A stretch of DNA of 64,000 bases from Myxococcaceae bacterium (GTDB lineage: Bacteria; Myxococcota_A; Polyangia; Polyangiales; Ga0077539). The stretch is taken from contig SCUS01000180.1 in NCBI GenBank assembly GCA_004297725.1, positions 51,328 to 115,327 on the forward strand. The letters run 5' to 3'. The first letter of the stretch is position 1. Each line of letters opens with the position of its first letter. Of this stretch, positions 44,426 to 54,629 are shown piece after piece. The translations under genes were made by a program, and so were the position numbers. The notes below the pieces were generated by a model that ran no database searches, was not told where the DNA came from, and saw only the letters and a list, made by a program, of their open reading frames with translations.

Positions 44426-45064
44426 TCAGCGCACCCGCAGGACGACCATGCCCGTAGACACCCCGGACGAGCGGCAGGGCTTGAGCACGGCGTCGCAGAG
44501 GTCCCTCGCGGCGGCGTCGGGGCGCTGGGCGAGCACGGCGGCCATGGCGCCGATGGAGCGCATCCCGAAGCCGTCGCGGCTGCCGAACACGAAGAGGTCT
44601 CCTCGGGTGAGGCGCTCGGTGGTGACCAGCATGCCCCCGTGGGTGATGCCCGGGGTGCGGTTGGCGTGGTTGAGGAGGCGCTGGGGCTCGCCGTTGCGGG
44701 CGCGGTAGACGCGCATCCCCGCGGAGACCGCGATGTGCGCCTGGTCGCCCACGATGACCATCGCCGCGAGCTGGGCGTCGAGGTTGAGGTGCGGCTCGAT
44801 GAGCACCGAGCGCAGCCTGGCGAGGGACTGGGCGCCCGCGCCGACCGCGCGCTCGAGGGCGCCGAGGCCCTTCTGGCCGTCGCCGAGGCTCGACTCCAGG
44901 GTGACCCTCACGGTCTCCGCGACCTGGCTCCAGAGCCTCGCCGGGGCCACCGGGCTGATGACGCAGAACACCGGGTGCCTGGGCGAGGCCCACGCGACGT
45001 CCTTCGCGAGGGAGCCCGCGCGCACCGCCGACGGGGATGATCCGACCGCAACCTCCAGGCCCAT
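44426..45064 (-). CDS. PP2C/SpoIIE-like domain protein, probably inactive
   Basis: The protein has 212 residues and is cytosolic. The fold pattern resembles PPM phosphatases: strands AAMVIVGDQAHIAVSAGMRVYRARNG, a SRDGFGM turn, a helical RDLCDAVLKPCRSSG segment and a final TGMVVLRV strand. The Asp-Gly metal motifs of active PP2C enzymes are not evident, so it may be a pseudophosphatase. The start at 45064 (Met-Gly-Leu-Glu) is the first likely one. It sits between the propeller gene and the membrane protein gene. Confidence 0.6.
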   Translation of the reverse strand: MGLEVAVGSSPSAVRAGSLAKDVAWASPRHPVFCVISPVAPARLWSQVAETVRVTLESSLGDGQKGLGALERAVGAGAQSLARLRSVLIEPHLNLDAQLAAMVIVGDQAHIAVSAGMRVYRARNGEPQRLLNHANRTPGITHGGMLVTTERLTRGDLFVFGSRDGFGMRSIGAMAAVLAQRPDAAARDLCDAVLKPCRSSGVSTGMVVLRVR

Positions 45065-45115
45065 GCGACGGGGACGATGGTTGTCAGACCTGCCCGGTGG
45101 TTGCAACGACCGAAG

Positions 45116-46243
45116 TCAGCGAGGGGCGAAGGCGAACACGTTGCCCTCTTCGGTGAAGAAGCTCCAGGGCTCGGAGGTCATGGCGCGGACGGCGCCGCCG
45201 CCGGCGCGGACCGGGCGCCAGCCCTCGACGGAGCCGAGGCGGTCGACGAGCACGGAGCCCCGGGCGCCCGCGGCCAGGAAGCCGAAGGTCGAGCCGCTGC
45301 TCGAATAGCCCGGGCGGCTCTCCTCGAAGGGGATCTCGGTGACCGAGACCACGAAGAGGTCGTCGGCGGTGCTCGAGCGCACCAGGGTCCACGGGGACAT
45401 CGCGGAGGTCGAGACCATCGCCCCGCCGTCGCCGACGGCGAGGAGGGTGTTGTTCCATGCGGCGATGGCGCGGAGGGTGGCGCTGACGGGGGAGGCCTGG
45501 CGGGTGAGCTCGGCGCTCTCGAAGGAGCCGCCGACGATGGTTCCGCCGGCGCCCACCGCGACGACCGAGCCGTCGGGGGTGGAGACCGTGACGCCGTGGA
45601 GGTCGGCGGCGGTGTTGCTGACGACGGACGACCAGACGCCGTCGGAGGCGCGGCGCAGCACCGTCCCTCCGGCGCCCACGGCGATGAGCGTCGACTGGCG
45701 CGAGGCGACGGCGTGGAGCTCGGCGGTCGACCCGGTGGGCTCCGGCACCCAGCGGCGCTGCGCCGGGTCGAAGCGCAGGGCGGTGCCGCGGGCGCCGACG
45801 ACCACCAGCGGGTCGCCCGAGGTGATGGCGTAGAGGTCGGCCTCGGTGCCGCTGGGCACGGGGGCCCACGAGGTGGCCGACTCGGCGCGGAAGAAGATGC
45901 TCCCCCGGTCGCCGACGACCCAGGTTCCGCCGCCCGCGCGCACCGCCGCCCGAAGCGCGACCTGGCCGATGGGCGACGGGGGAGACCAGCGCCCGCGGAG
46001 CGCGAGCGAGGGGGCCGTGGTCACCGTCGAGGGGCGTCGCGCGGCGCTCATGAACCCGACCGCCGCCCCGATCACGACCACCATGGCGACGGCGGCGATG
46101 ATCAGCCGGGGGGCGGCCGCGGTGGCCGGCGAGGCGCGGCCCTGTCGGAGGGAGTCGAGCTCGGTCTGGAGCTGCGCGTTCTGCTGTGCGAGCGCCTCGG
46201 CGCGCTGGAGCGCGGCCTCTCGTTCGTCGCGATAGTCACCCAT
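45116..46243 (-). CDS. Coiled-coil membrane protein with beta-propeller
   Basis: This 375-residue protein begins with a short coiled coil (about 5-35, EREAALQRAEALAQQNAQLQ). One membrane helix follows at about 47-66, then an extracytoplasmic propeller of about seven blades with repeated VVVGARGT-, IAVGAGGTVLR- and LAVGDGGAMV-like units, as in YCF48/BNR propellers. The topology is a periplasmic ligand-binding or scaffold domain anchored by one helix. It starts 23 bases after the LysR gene and heads a set of small signalling-like genes. No catalytic motif was found. Confidence 0.78.
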   Translation of the reverse strand: MGDYRDEREAALQRAEALAQQNAQLQTELDSLRQGRASPATAAAPRLIIAAVAMVVVIGAAVGFMSAARRPSTVTTAPSLALRGRWSPPSPIGQVALRAAVRAGGGTWVVGDRGSIFFRAESATSWAPVPSGTEADLYAITSGDPLVVVGARGTALRFDPAQRRWVPEPTGSTAELHAVASRQSTLIAVGAGGTVLRRASDGVWSSVVSNTAADLHGVTVSTPDGSVVAVGAGGTIVGGSFESAELTRQASPVSATLRAIAAWNNTLLAVGDGGAMVSTSAMSPWTLVRSSTADDLFVVSVTEIPFEESRPGYSSSGSTFGFLAAGARGSVLVDRLGSVEGWRPVRAGGGAVRAMTSEPWSFFTEEGNVFAFAPR

Positions 46244-46266
46244 GGCGCTACCCTAGCCGACGCCCG

Positions 46267-47181
46267 TCACCGCGTCCGCTCGGGGCGAAACCACTCCAGC
46301 AGGAAATCGCGGAACGCCTTCACCCTCCGTGGGATGTGCTTCGCCGCGGGGTACACCAGCCAGATGGGCGACACGGGCATCTCCCACTCCGGCAGCACCC
46401 GCACCAGCTTGCCCTCGGCCACGTCGACGGCGCCCACGAAGTGCGGCAGCTGCCCGACCCCCGCCCCCGCCCTCAGCGCCGCCCGGATGAACGCGAACTC
46501 GTTGCCCCCGATGCGCCCCTCGGCCTCGACCCGAGCGGTCTCTCCCCCGGGGCCCGCCAGCGTCCAGCTCGCGCGGCCCTCCTTCGGGCGGAAGAGCACC
46601 AGGGTGTGGGCCGCGAGCTCCGAGGGCGCGCGGGGCGCCGGGCGCCGGGCGAGGTAGCCCGGCGAGGCGAAGAGCTGGATGTTGCCGCTGGTGAGCTCGC
46701 GCGCGACCATCGACGGGTCGGTCACCTTGCGCACCGCCCGCAGCGCAAGGTCGAAGCCCTCGCCCAGCAGGTCGACGATGCGCGCCGAGAGGTCGACCTC
46801 GATGCGCAGCCCCGGGTGCCTCGCGGAGAAGCGCAGCACCAGCTCGCCCAGCGACGAGTCGACGAAGTCCGCCGGGGCGGTGAAGCGCAGCAGGCCCTTG
46901 AGCTCCCCGGGGCGGTCGCCGATGGTGCCGGCGATCTCCCGCAGCCCGCTGAGGTGCGGCGAGGCCTGGGCGTAGAGCGAGCGGCCCTCGGCGGTGAGCG
47001 CCACCCGCCGGGCGCCACGCTCCAGCAGCCTCGCGCCCAGCGAGTCTTCGAGCCGGGTGAGCGCCCGGCTCACCGTCGACTTCGGGACGCCGCGGCGCGC
47101 GGCGGCGGCGGTGAGCGAGCCCGCCTCCACCACGTCGACGAAGACCACCAGCAGGTCGAGGGAGGGAAGCGTTGCGCTCAT
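46267..47181 (-). CDS. LysR-type transcriptional regulator
   Basis: The protein has 304 residues. The N-terminal winged helix-turn-helix (5-64) has SLTAAAARRGVPKSTVSRALTRLE. The effector domain (about 92-295) has a type 2 periplasmic binding fold, with DLALRAV and GVGQLPHF motifs. The CrgA/AphB-like subgroup often regulates neighbouring oxidoreductases or peptidases. It is divergent from the dipeptidase gene, and two GTTGC/GCAAC inverted repeats lie in the shared region. The usual LysR mode of self-control and control of the divergent gene is therefore likely. The effector is unknown. Confidence 0.93.
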   Translation of the reverse strand: MSATLPSLDLLVVFVDVVEAGSLTAAAARRGVPKSTVSRALTRLEDSLGARLLERGARRVALTAEGRSLYAQASPHLSGLREIAGTIGDRPGELKGLLRFTAPADFVDSSLGELVLRFSARHPGLRIEVDLSARIVDLLGEGFDLALRAVRKVTDPSMVARELTSGNIQLFASPGYLARRPAPRAPSELAAHTLVLFRPKEGRASWTLAGPGGETARVEAEGRIGGNEFAFIRAALRAGAGVGQLPHFVGAVDVAEGKLVRVLPEWEMPVSPIWLVYPAAKHIPRRVKAFRDFLLEWFRPERTR

Positions 47182-47226
47182 GCAACGGATGCTGCCAAGG
47201 GGTCACACCGTTGCGCAAGAGGCAAC
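47171..47226. promoter_or_regulatory. Two LysR-type inverted repeats (GTTGC...GCAAC)
   Basis: GTTGC-N7-GCAAC at 47210-47226 is a perfect T-N11-A type LysR box between the LysR and dipeptidase starts. A second, GTTGC-N6-GCAAC at 47171-47186, overlaps the LysR start codon (47179-47181). Binding by the adjacent regulator is inferred. Confidence 0.6.
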
Positions 47227-47290
47227 CGTGACGCCCCCCTCGCGGCGCTGTGGTAGCGTCCGCGCCCCGTATTCGCTGGAGGTCCGATCG

Positions 47291-48730
<1,440 letters not shown>

Positions 48731-48737
48731 AGCCCTC

Positions 48738-50372
48738 TCACGCCCCGAAGCGGTAGCCCAGCAACAGCATCGCGAGGAGCTGCGTCGACGCGCCGGCGTC
48801 GGTCATCACCTCGGCCGAGAGCCCCAGGCGCCACCGCCGGCCGAAGCGCCGGTCGGCGGCGACGCGGGCGCGGTGCATCCAGGTGGGATAGGTGCCGCGG
48901 AGGAAGAGCCAGCGGTCGAGGCCGTAGGAGACGTTGGCGTAGAGCCAGCGCCCGAACGGAACCTCCACCCCGACGGTTCCGCCCGAGCCCGACACGAGGT
49001 CGCCGACGGACCATCGCGCGCGAGCGCTCACCCGGGAGCCCGCGCCGAGCAGGTCGTAGAGCACCGCGCCGACCTCGGTGGTCGAGCCCCACAGCCCCGT
49101 GTCGTCGTCGCTGATCCGAAAGGTGGCGTTGAGTCCGAGCTGCGGGCGAACCCTCGCCTCGACCAGCGCCCACGCGAAGCGCCGCATGGGGAGCGCGGTC
49201 TGCGACGGCCACCGGGTCACCAGGGACATCGGCGTCGGGCTCTGGTCCATGCCGCCCAGCGCCTCGGCGCGGAGCCTCCCTCCGAAGAAGCGCACCCGGC
49301 CCTGCGCCAGCGCTCGCGTCACCCTCGGCCCGGAGCCCGCGGTGCTGTCGGCGAGGGCGTCGAACACCACCTCCGCGGAGGTCTCGAAGAGCCGGCCGTC
49401 GAGGCGACCGGAGAGCGACCCGAAGGCGCGGTCGACCCCGCCGCTCCAGCCGTCGACGACCCAGGTCGCGTCGAGCGTCAGCCGCAGCTCGCGCCCCGTC
49501 GCCCACCGCGCGGACACCCCGGCGCGAGGGGCCGAGAGGCTGGGGCGACCGTCGACCGTGTCGGGCCGCATCCCCGCGAAGAACGACAGTCCGAGGCCGA
49601 CGAGCGGACGAACCGTGACGCGCGCCCCGTCGACCAGCCCCGTCGCCGTGCCCGGCGCAGGGTTCACCCGACCGAGGTCCAGCGCCCAGGTGCCGATGTC
49701 CCTCCCGGCGCGCAGGAGGTAGACGTCGAGCCTCGGGGTCGCGTGCTGGAAGGGCACGAAGAGAAGCTCCGGCGAGCCCGCCAGCCGCGCGTCGATGAGG
49801 TGGCTCCAGCTCCACCCCGCGCCGAGGTCGACCTCGAGCTGCGAGCTCAGGCCGATGTCGTGATAGCCGCGTGAGGTGCCCGTCGGGGAGCCCGCGACCA
49901 GCAGCCGCAGCAGCAGCTCTCCGCGGACCCGCCCTGCCGTCGGGGCGCGGCGCGATCCGTCCGGCGCCTCTCCTCGCGGCGTCGACTCCACCCTCGGCCA
50001 CGGGGCCGTGTAGGCGGCGGCGTTCCATGGAGCCACCGGGGCGGGGGCCTCTCGGGCGCGGACCGCCTCGGCCGTGGCGGGCGCTGGCGCCGGGGGCAGC
50101 GCGAGCGTCGTCACCGCCGTCGGGAGCACTCCCGCCTCGCAGCGCAGCGAGGCCCGGTGCTCGGCCGCCGCGAGCACCACCCAGCGGGGACAGCCCTCCC
50201 CTGGCGTCTCGACCGTCATCCCCTCGCGCAGGCCCTCCGCGCGGCCCCGCTCGACGAAGACCGTGCGCTGCGTCGACGCCCTCACGGCGACCCTCGACGG
50301 CTGGGCGAGCCCGGCTCCCGCGAAGCCCAGCGCCCCGAGCGCCGCCGCGGCCGCGGTCGATCGCGGGCTCAT
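48738..50372 (-). CDS. Predicted outer-membrane beta-barrel of the multiheme cluster
   Basis: This 544-residue protein has a signal peptide (1-23) and a small N-terminal beta domain (about 25-80, TVFVERGRAEGLREGMTVE). A Pro/Ala linker follows, then about 400 residues of alternating amphipathic strands ending in a short strand (LLGYRFGA). The length and pattern suit a 20- to 26-strand barrel. Its start overlaps the stop of the 5-heme lipoprotein as ATGA. By position it is the candidate porin sheath of a porin-cytochrome complex, as MtrB is for MtrA/MtrC. Similarity to MtrB itself is not visible and remains to be tested. Confidence 0.72.
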   Translation of the reverse strand: MSPRSTAAAAALGALGFAGAGLAQPSRVAVRASTQRTVFVERGRAEGLREGMTVETPGEGCPRWVVLAAAEHRASLRCEAGVLPTAVTTLALPPAPAPATAEAVRAREAPAPVAPWNAAAYTAPWPRVESTPRGEAPDGSRRAPTAGRVRGELLLRLLVAGSPTGTSRGYHDIGLSSQLEVDLGAGWSWSHLIDARLAGSPELLFVPFQHATPRLDVYLLRAGRDIGTWALDLGRVNPAPGTATGLVDGARVTVRPLVGLGLSFFAGMRPDTVDGRPSLSAPRAGVSARWATGRELRLTLDATWVVDGWSGGVDRAFGSLSGRLDGRLFETSAEVVFDALADSTAGSGPRVTRALAQGRVRFFGGRLRAEALGGMDQSPTPMSLVTRWPSQTALPMRRFAWALVEARVRPQLGLNATFRISDDDTGLWGSTTEVGAVLYDLLGAGSRVSARARWSVGDLVSGSGGTVGVEVPFGRWLYANVSYGLDRWLFLRGTYPTWMHRARVAADRRFGRRWRLGLSAEVMTDAGASTQLLAMLLLGYRFGA

Positions 50373-50788
50373 CGCCGACCCCCCGCGTGGCAGCGGAGGC
50401 AGGTCGACGGGCCGTAGGAGTACTCCCCCTCGCCGAGGTGGAGGAAATCCGTGCGGCCCGCGGTGTGCGCGTGGCAGTTGGTGCAGTCGATGGCGCGGGG
50501 GTCGTCTTCGCGCGCGTGGCAGTCGGCGCAGTCGCCTCCGGCGTGCGGTGGGCTGTCGATGGGGTAGCTCGGGTGCGAGGCCACCGCGCGGCTCCAGCGC
50601 GTGGTGCCGTGGCAGCGGTAGCAGTCCCGGGGGAAGCCCCGCGCGGCGTGGTCGGGCTGTCGATCGTAGAGCACGGCGTGGCAGGTGTTGCAGGCGGTGC
50701 GGGCGACCTCCGCGGGGTGGTCCGCGCCGCCGCATCCCGCGAGGACCCGAGCGGCGAGCAGCGCGGCGGCGATGGAGCTGGGGCGCAT
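50369..50788 (-). CDS. Pentaheme c-type cytochrome lipoprotein
   Basis: The protein has 139 residues, with a Leu-Ala-Gly-Cys lipobox (Cys19). Five CxxCH motifs follow (CNTCH, CYRCH, CADCH, CTNCH, CLRCH). Extra His residues lie between them (for example RQPDHAARGF and HPSYPIDSPPHAGG), suitable as distal axial ligands. It would be lipid-anchored, probably in the outer membrane, and could pass electrons at the barrel's inner or outer mouth. It starts one base after the 36-heme gene and overlaps the barrel gene, so all are cotranslated. Confidence 0.9.
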   Translation of the reverse strand: MRPSSIAAALLAARVLAGCGGADHPAEVARTACNTCHAVLYDRQPDHAARGFPRDCYRCHGTTRWSRAVASHPSYPIDSPPHAGGDCADCHAREDDPRAIDCTNCHAHTAGRTDFLHLGEGEYSYGPSTCLRCHAGGRR

Positions 50789-50789
50789 C

Positions 50790-53621
50790 TCAGTCGGCCC
50801 TCCCGTTGGCGTGGCACATCCGGCAGGCGCGCGACTCGTAGGCGTAGTTGCGCACCCCTCGGTGATCGTCGTCGGTGCCGGCCCGCCCGTGGGCGTGGCA
50901 GTCGGTGCAGGTGAAGACGCGGATGTTGGTCGTGTCGGTGTGGCAGTTGTTGCAGGACAGCCCCGAGTGGTCGCCCCGCAGCGGGAAGAACAGGTCGTGC
51001 TGCAGCCTCGCGGGCAGCCACCCCGAGGGGTCGTGGCAGGCGTCGCACGAGCGCAGGTTGGGGAAGCCCGAGTGGTCGACCCGGGAGCGGCGCTGGTCGC
51101 CGTCGTGGCAGCCGACGCAGGCCGTGGGGGTGTTGGGGTAGCGCCCCTCGGTGTGGCAGCCCTGGCAGCTCACCGCGGCGTGACGACCGAGCAGCGGCCA
51201 CCACGTTCCGTGGTCGAAGAAGGCAGGGGACCACGCGAGGGGCGTGTGGCACTGGTCGCAGCCCGCGCGCAGGGGGCCCGTGTGCGGCGGGTGCGGGCGC
51301 CGCTGCGCGAGGGTCTCCTGGTGGCACCGGTCGCACTGCGCCACGGCGTCGCGGAAATCGCCCTGCGTGGCGCGGGTGTGGCAGCGCGCGCAGTCCTGCA
51401 CCGCGTGGGCACCGACCAGCGGGAAGCGCGTGCGCTGGTGGTCGACCAGCAGGGTGTCGGGGGTCCAGGTGCGCGGGCTGTGGCAGCGGGCGCAGTCCTC
51501 GCCGAGCTGACCCCGGTGGCGGTCGGTGTGGCACTGGCCGCAGCGGTTCATGGGGCCGAGCGCGTCGCGGCCCTGGTGGCACCCTGCGCACGACACCCGA
51601 TCGTGGGCGCCCGTCAGCGGAGCGCCGGTGAGGGTGTGGTCGAAGCCCTGGGCGCTCGCGTCTCGGCGCATCGACCACGACCCGGTGCCATGGCAGCCCT
51701 CGCAGCCGCGGGTCGAGTCCGCGAGCCGTCGCGCCGAGCTCCCCTCGGCGGCGGTGCGCGCCCCGTGGGGGTCGGCGTGGCATCGCCCGCAGGCGGGAGG
51801 CGTGTCGAGTCGGTACACGACCACCGGATCGCCCGTAGGACCGGGGGTCGGCTGGTGACAGCGGTTGCAGGCGAGCGCCGCGTGGCGACCGTCGAGGGCG
51901 AAGCGCGCGCTGGCGTGGTCGAAGCCCGAGGCCGGGGTGAAGCTCGAACCCTGGTGGCAGCTCGCGCAGGGGCGCGGGGCGAACTGCCCTCGGTGCGAGT
52001 CGGCGTGGCAGGCCGAGCAGTCCCGAGGCGTCCCGGCGAAGCGCGTGGGGGCGCCGGCGCGCTCGGGGGCGTGGCAGCGGGCGCAGGGGGCGTCGTGCTG
52101 GCCCGTGAGGGCGAAGCCGGTGCGGGCGTGGGCCGCGACGTCGAAGGTCGATGGGCGCCACGCCGCCGGGGCGTGGCAGGTCGCGCAGGTGCTCGCGGGC
52201 CGCCCCTCGCGCACGAACTGCCCGCGGTGCACGTCCTGGTGACAGCCGCTGCAGGGGGGGCTGCCTCGGTCGAAGCCCGGGTCGGCGGTGGCGGTGGCGT
52301 GGCAGCTCGCGCACGCCACGGCGCGGTGCGCCCCGTCGAGGGCGAAGCGGGTGCGCGCGTGGTCCTCGGCCTCGAAGCGGGCGCGGTGCCAGGTCGACTC
52401 GTCGTGGCAGGCCTCGCAGCGGCCCTGGTCGGGGCGGTCGCGGAGCTGCCCCGCGTGGGCGTCCCGGTGGCAGTCCTCGCAGCGGGCGTGAGCGATGCCC
52501 CGGAAGCGCCGGGACGACGACACCCGGTGCGAGTGGCAGCGCTCGCAGGCGACCTGCTGGTGGGCCCCTCGCAGCGGGAAGCCCGACCGGTCGTGGAAGC
52601 CCCGGTCCCTCGCCTCGCCGGTCGCCCTCAGCCACGAGGAGACCGAGTGGCATCGCGCGCAGTCGCTGCCGAGGGAGGGGGTGTGGCGGTCGCGGTGGCA
52701 CGACGCGCACGCGGTGGAGGTCTCCCGGTCGAGGGCCGCGCCGTGGCAGCGCGCGCAGCTCACCGACTCGTGGCCCCCGGTGAGGGCGAAGCGCTGCGGG
52801 GCGTGGCGCGCCCGGTCCCACACCGATCGGCTCCAGCTCGTCTCGTTGTGGCAGGCGGTGCAGGGGCCGGCGGCGTCCATGCGGTCGGCGTGGGGGTCGC
52901 GGTGGCAGTCGTCGCAGCGCGCGAAGGCGACGCCCCGGTAGCTCGCGGGGTGGCCCGGCGTCGCCCCGGCGTGGCACTGCACGCAGGTCACCGTCGCGTG
53001 GGCCCCGCGCAGCGGGAAGCGCGCCCGGGCGTGGTCGAAGGCCTGCGACGCCCCGGCCCAGTCGGCGGTGCTGTGGCAGGTGCGGCAGTCGGCGCCGAGC
53101 GAGGGGCGGTGCGGGTCGTCGTGGCACGAGGCGCAGGCGCGCTGCAGCCCGAGGAAGCTGCGGGGCCGCTCGGCGACGGGCATCCGGGAGAGGATCGGGT
53201 CGCGCTGATACCGGGGCTGATGACACTGGGCGCAGCGCAGCCGGGCGTGCGCCCCGTCGAGGACCCAGCCCGCGAGGCGCGCGTGGTCGAAGCGATCTCT
53301 CGAGCCTCCGGGCCAGCTCACCTGCGGAGCCGTGAGCCCTCGGTGCTCGGCGTGACAGTCTTCGCAGGCCCGCCCTCGCACCCGGGCGTGGTAGCCCTGA
53401 CCCGCGCTCACCCTCGCGGCGAGGCTCTGGTGACACTGGAGGCAGCGCCCCTCGGCGATGCGGTCGCCCTGGTCATGGCAGCGGACGCACTGGTCGACCC
53501 CCTCCAGGGCGCGGTGCGCGCGCGACAGCGGCCCCGGGCTGATCTGCCCGAGCGCGGCGCCGCACCACGCGAGCAGCGCCACCGCGAGGGCCATGGCCAC
53601 GCTTCGGGCGCCGGGCCTCAT
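50790..53621 (-). CDS. Giant 36-heme c-type cytochrome
   Basis: This 943-residue protein has a signal peptide (about 1-26) and no membrane anchor, so it is periplasmic or secreted. It contains 36 CxxCH haem-binding motifs, almost one per 25 residues. Motifs are grouped in a recurring unit of about 75-80 residues with three haems: a CxxCH-x-D-x-H step, a CxxCH-x5-W step, a FDHAR-x3-F-x-L-x-GAH segment, then a third CxxCH. The His of the DxH and GAH elements are good distal ligands, so most haems should be bis-His, low spin. It overlaps the upstream cytochrome b-like gene as ATGA. It is the likely core wire of the cluster. Confidence 0.95.
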   Translation of the reverse strand: MRPGARSVAMALAVALLAWCGAALGQISPGPLSRAHRALEGVDQCVRCHDQGDRIAEGRCLQCHQSLAARVSAGQGYHARVRGRACEDCHAEHRGLTAPQVSWPGGSRDRFDHARLAGWVLDGAHARLRCAQCHQPRYQRDPILSRMPVAERPRSFLGLQRACASCHDDPHRPSLGADCRTCHSTADWAGASQAFDHARARFPLRGAHATVTCVQCHAGATPGHPASYRGVAFARCDDCHRDPHADRMDAAGPCTACHNETSWSRSVWDRARHAPQRFALTGGHESVSCARCHGAALDRETSTACASCHRDRHTPSLGSDCARCHSVSSWLRATGEARDRGFHDRSGFPLRGAHQQVACERCHSHRVSSSRRFRGIAHARCEDCHRDAHAGQLRDRPDQGRCEACHDESTWHRARFEAEDHARTRFALDGAHRAVACASCHATATADPGFDRGSPPCSGCHQDVHRGQFVREGRPASTCATCHAPAAWRPSTFDVAAHARTGFALTGQHDAPCARCHAPERAGAPTRFAGTPRDCSACHADSHRGQFAPRPCASCHQGSSFTPASGFDHASARFALDGRHAALACNRCHQPTPGPTGDPVVVYRLDTPPACGRCHADPHGARTAAEGSSARRLADSTRGCEGCHGTGSWSMRRDASAQGFDHTLTGAPLTGAHDRVSCAGCHQGRDALGPMNRCGQCHTDRHRGQLGEDCARCHSPRTWTPDTLLVDHQRTRFPLVGAHAVQDCARCHTRATQGDFRDAVAQCDRCHQETLAQRRPHPPHTGPLRAGCDQCHTPLAWSPAFFDHGTWWPLLGRHAAVSCQGCHTEGRYPNTPTACVGCHDGDQRRSRVDHSGFPNLRSCDACHDPSGWLPARLQHDLFFPLRGDHSGLSCNNCHTDTTNIRVFTCTDCHAHGRAGTDDDHRGVRNYAYESRACRMCHANGRAD

Positions 53622-54526
53622 AGGAAGAACCCGTACCCGAGGTACACCGCCACGGCGACGTGCAGGGAGGTCGCGACGAGCATGAGCAGCGCGAGGTCGC
53701 GGTGCAGCGTGCGCCACGCCGAGGCCGCGCGCTGTAGCAGCCCGAGGGCCTCGATGCGCACCACGTTGTCGGCGAAGCGGTGGGCGATGGAGCGTGCCGC
53801 GCGCGCCCGCTCGGTCGGCTCGGCGGCGAGGCTGCGGTCGACGGAGGTGAGCGCGCGGCGCACCCGGCGGCGGAGGCCGAAGGCCGCGGCGAGGGCGCGG
53901 AGGTCGTCGCGGAGCCCGCCGACGCGGGCGACCACCGAGCCGGACTGCGTGGCCGCGGCGTCGAGGACGTCGGCCGCGGTCGTCCCCGCGGGGCCGAGGG
54001 CTCGCAGCTCCATCGCGGCGCGGTCGACCTCCGCGGCGAGGTCTTGAAGCCCGCGCGCGGAGCCGTCCCGGGCGCGAGGGACCAGCCCGTAGAGGTACCT
54101 CCCCACGAGGCCCGAGAGCACCACCACCAGCAGCGCCGCCGAGGCGACCGTGGCGGGCGCGCTACGCAGCGTGAAGGCGCTGTGAAGGAGCACCATCACC
54201 GGGCCCGCGACGCCGGACACGACGTGCCATCGCAGCCAGGCCCGCATCGAGCCGAAGCCGGCCTTCGCGGCGTAGCGACGGCGCACCAGGTAGCCCAGGT
54301 TCGACGCGATGAGCAGCAGCCCGATCGCCCCGAGCGGGTGCCCCAGCGTGCCCGAGGGGCGGAGCAGGGCGTGGAGGTGATCGGCTCGGCGAGAGAGCGT
54401 CGGGAGGAGGTAGTACCCGCGTCCCTCGGCCGCGATCACCACCGCCGCCATTGCGGTGATGAGGGCAAGCAACACCGAAGGCCATCGCCAGGTATGTCGG
54501 CTTACGGATTTTTCTTTGCGAGCCAT
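53618..54526 (-). CDS. Membrane protein with di-heme cytochrome b histidine pattern
   Basis: The protein has 302 residues and at least five predicted membrane helices. Two helices each carry a His pair 14 residues apart: WHVVSGVAGPVMVLLHSAF in the middle and LHRDLALLMLVATSLHVAV at the C-terminus. Four such His can bind two stacked b haems, as in NarI and bc-complex cytochrome b. A long soluble helical segment (about 165-255) lies between. It is the first gene of the cluster and overlaps the 36-heme gene. It likely passes quinol or cytoplasmic electrons to the periplasmic wire; this is inferred. Confidence 0.75.
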   Translation of the reverse strand: MARKEKSVSRHTWRWPSVLLALITAMAAVVIAAEGRGYYLLPTLSRRADHLHALLRPSGTLGHPLGAIGLLLIASNLGYLVRRRYAAKAGFGSMRAWLRWHVVSGVAGPVMVLLHSAFTLRSAPATVASAALLVVVLSGLVGRYLYGLVPRARDGSARGLQDLAAEVDRAAMELRALGPAGTTAADVLDAAATQSGSVVARVGGLRDDLRALAAAFGLRRRVRRALTSVDRSLAAEPTERARAARSIAHRFADNVVRIEALGLLQRAASAWRTLHRDLALLMLVATSLHVAVAVYLGYGFFL

Positions 54527-54629
54527 TCGCGCTATCTGCCGCAGGCAATCAGGTGGCGAGGAATCTGATCCGAAACACCGCGGCCATCGAGGAAATTTCA
54601 TTCGTTGTGGCAATAACGAGAGACATGAA
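54527..54629. promoter_or_regulatory. AT-rich divergent intergenic region of the electron-transfer cluster
   Basis: This 103-base gap separates the divergent starts of the cytochrome b-like and ferredoxin/FAD genes. It and the first codons on both sides are clearly less GC-rich than the rest of the window. It should hold both promoters. I cannot fix -10/-35 boxes or an operator with confidence. Confidence 0.5.

Noticed and set aside
50790..53621. Regular DNA periodicity suggesting a CRISPR array
   Set aside because: The periodicity is that of repeated CxxCH codons within one open frame. Repeat units are not identical and there are no unique spacers.
50685..54047. A long rightward open frame of about 1,120 codons antisense to the 36-heme gene, and another leftward frame of about 1,640 codons overlapping it
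   Set aside because: Both are shadow frames produced by high GC. Their products are Arg/Gly/Val low complexity, while the chosen frame has 36 regularly placed CxxCH motifs, a signal peptide and ATGA coupling.
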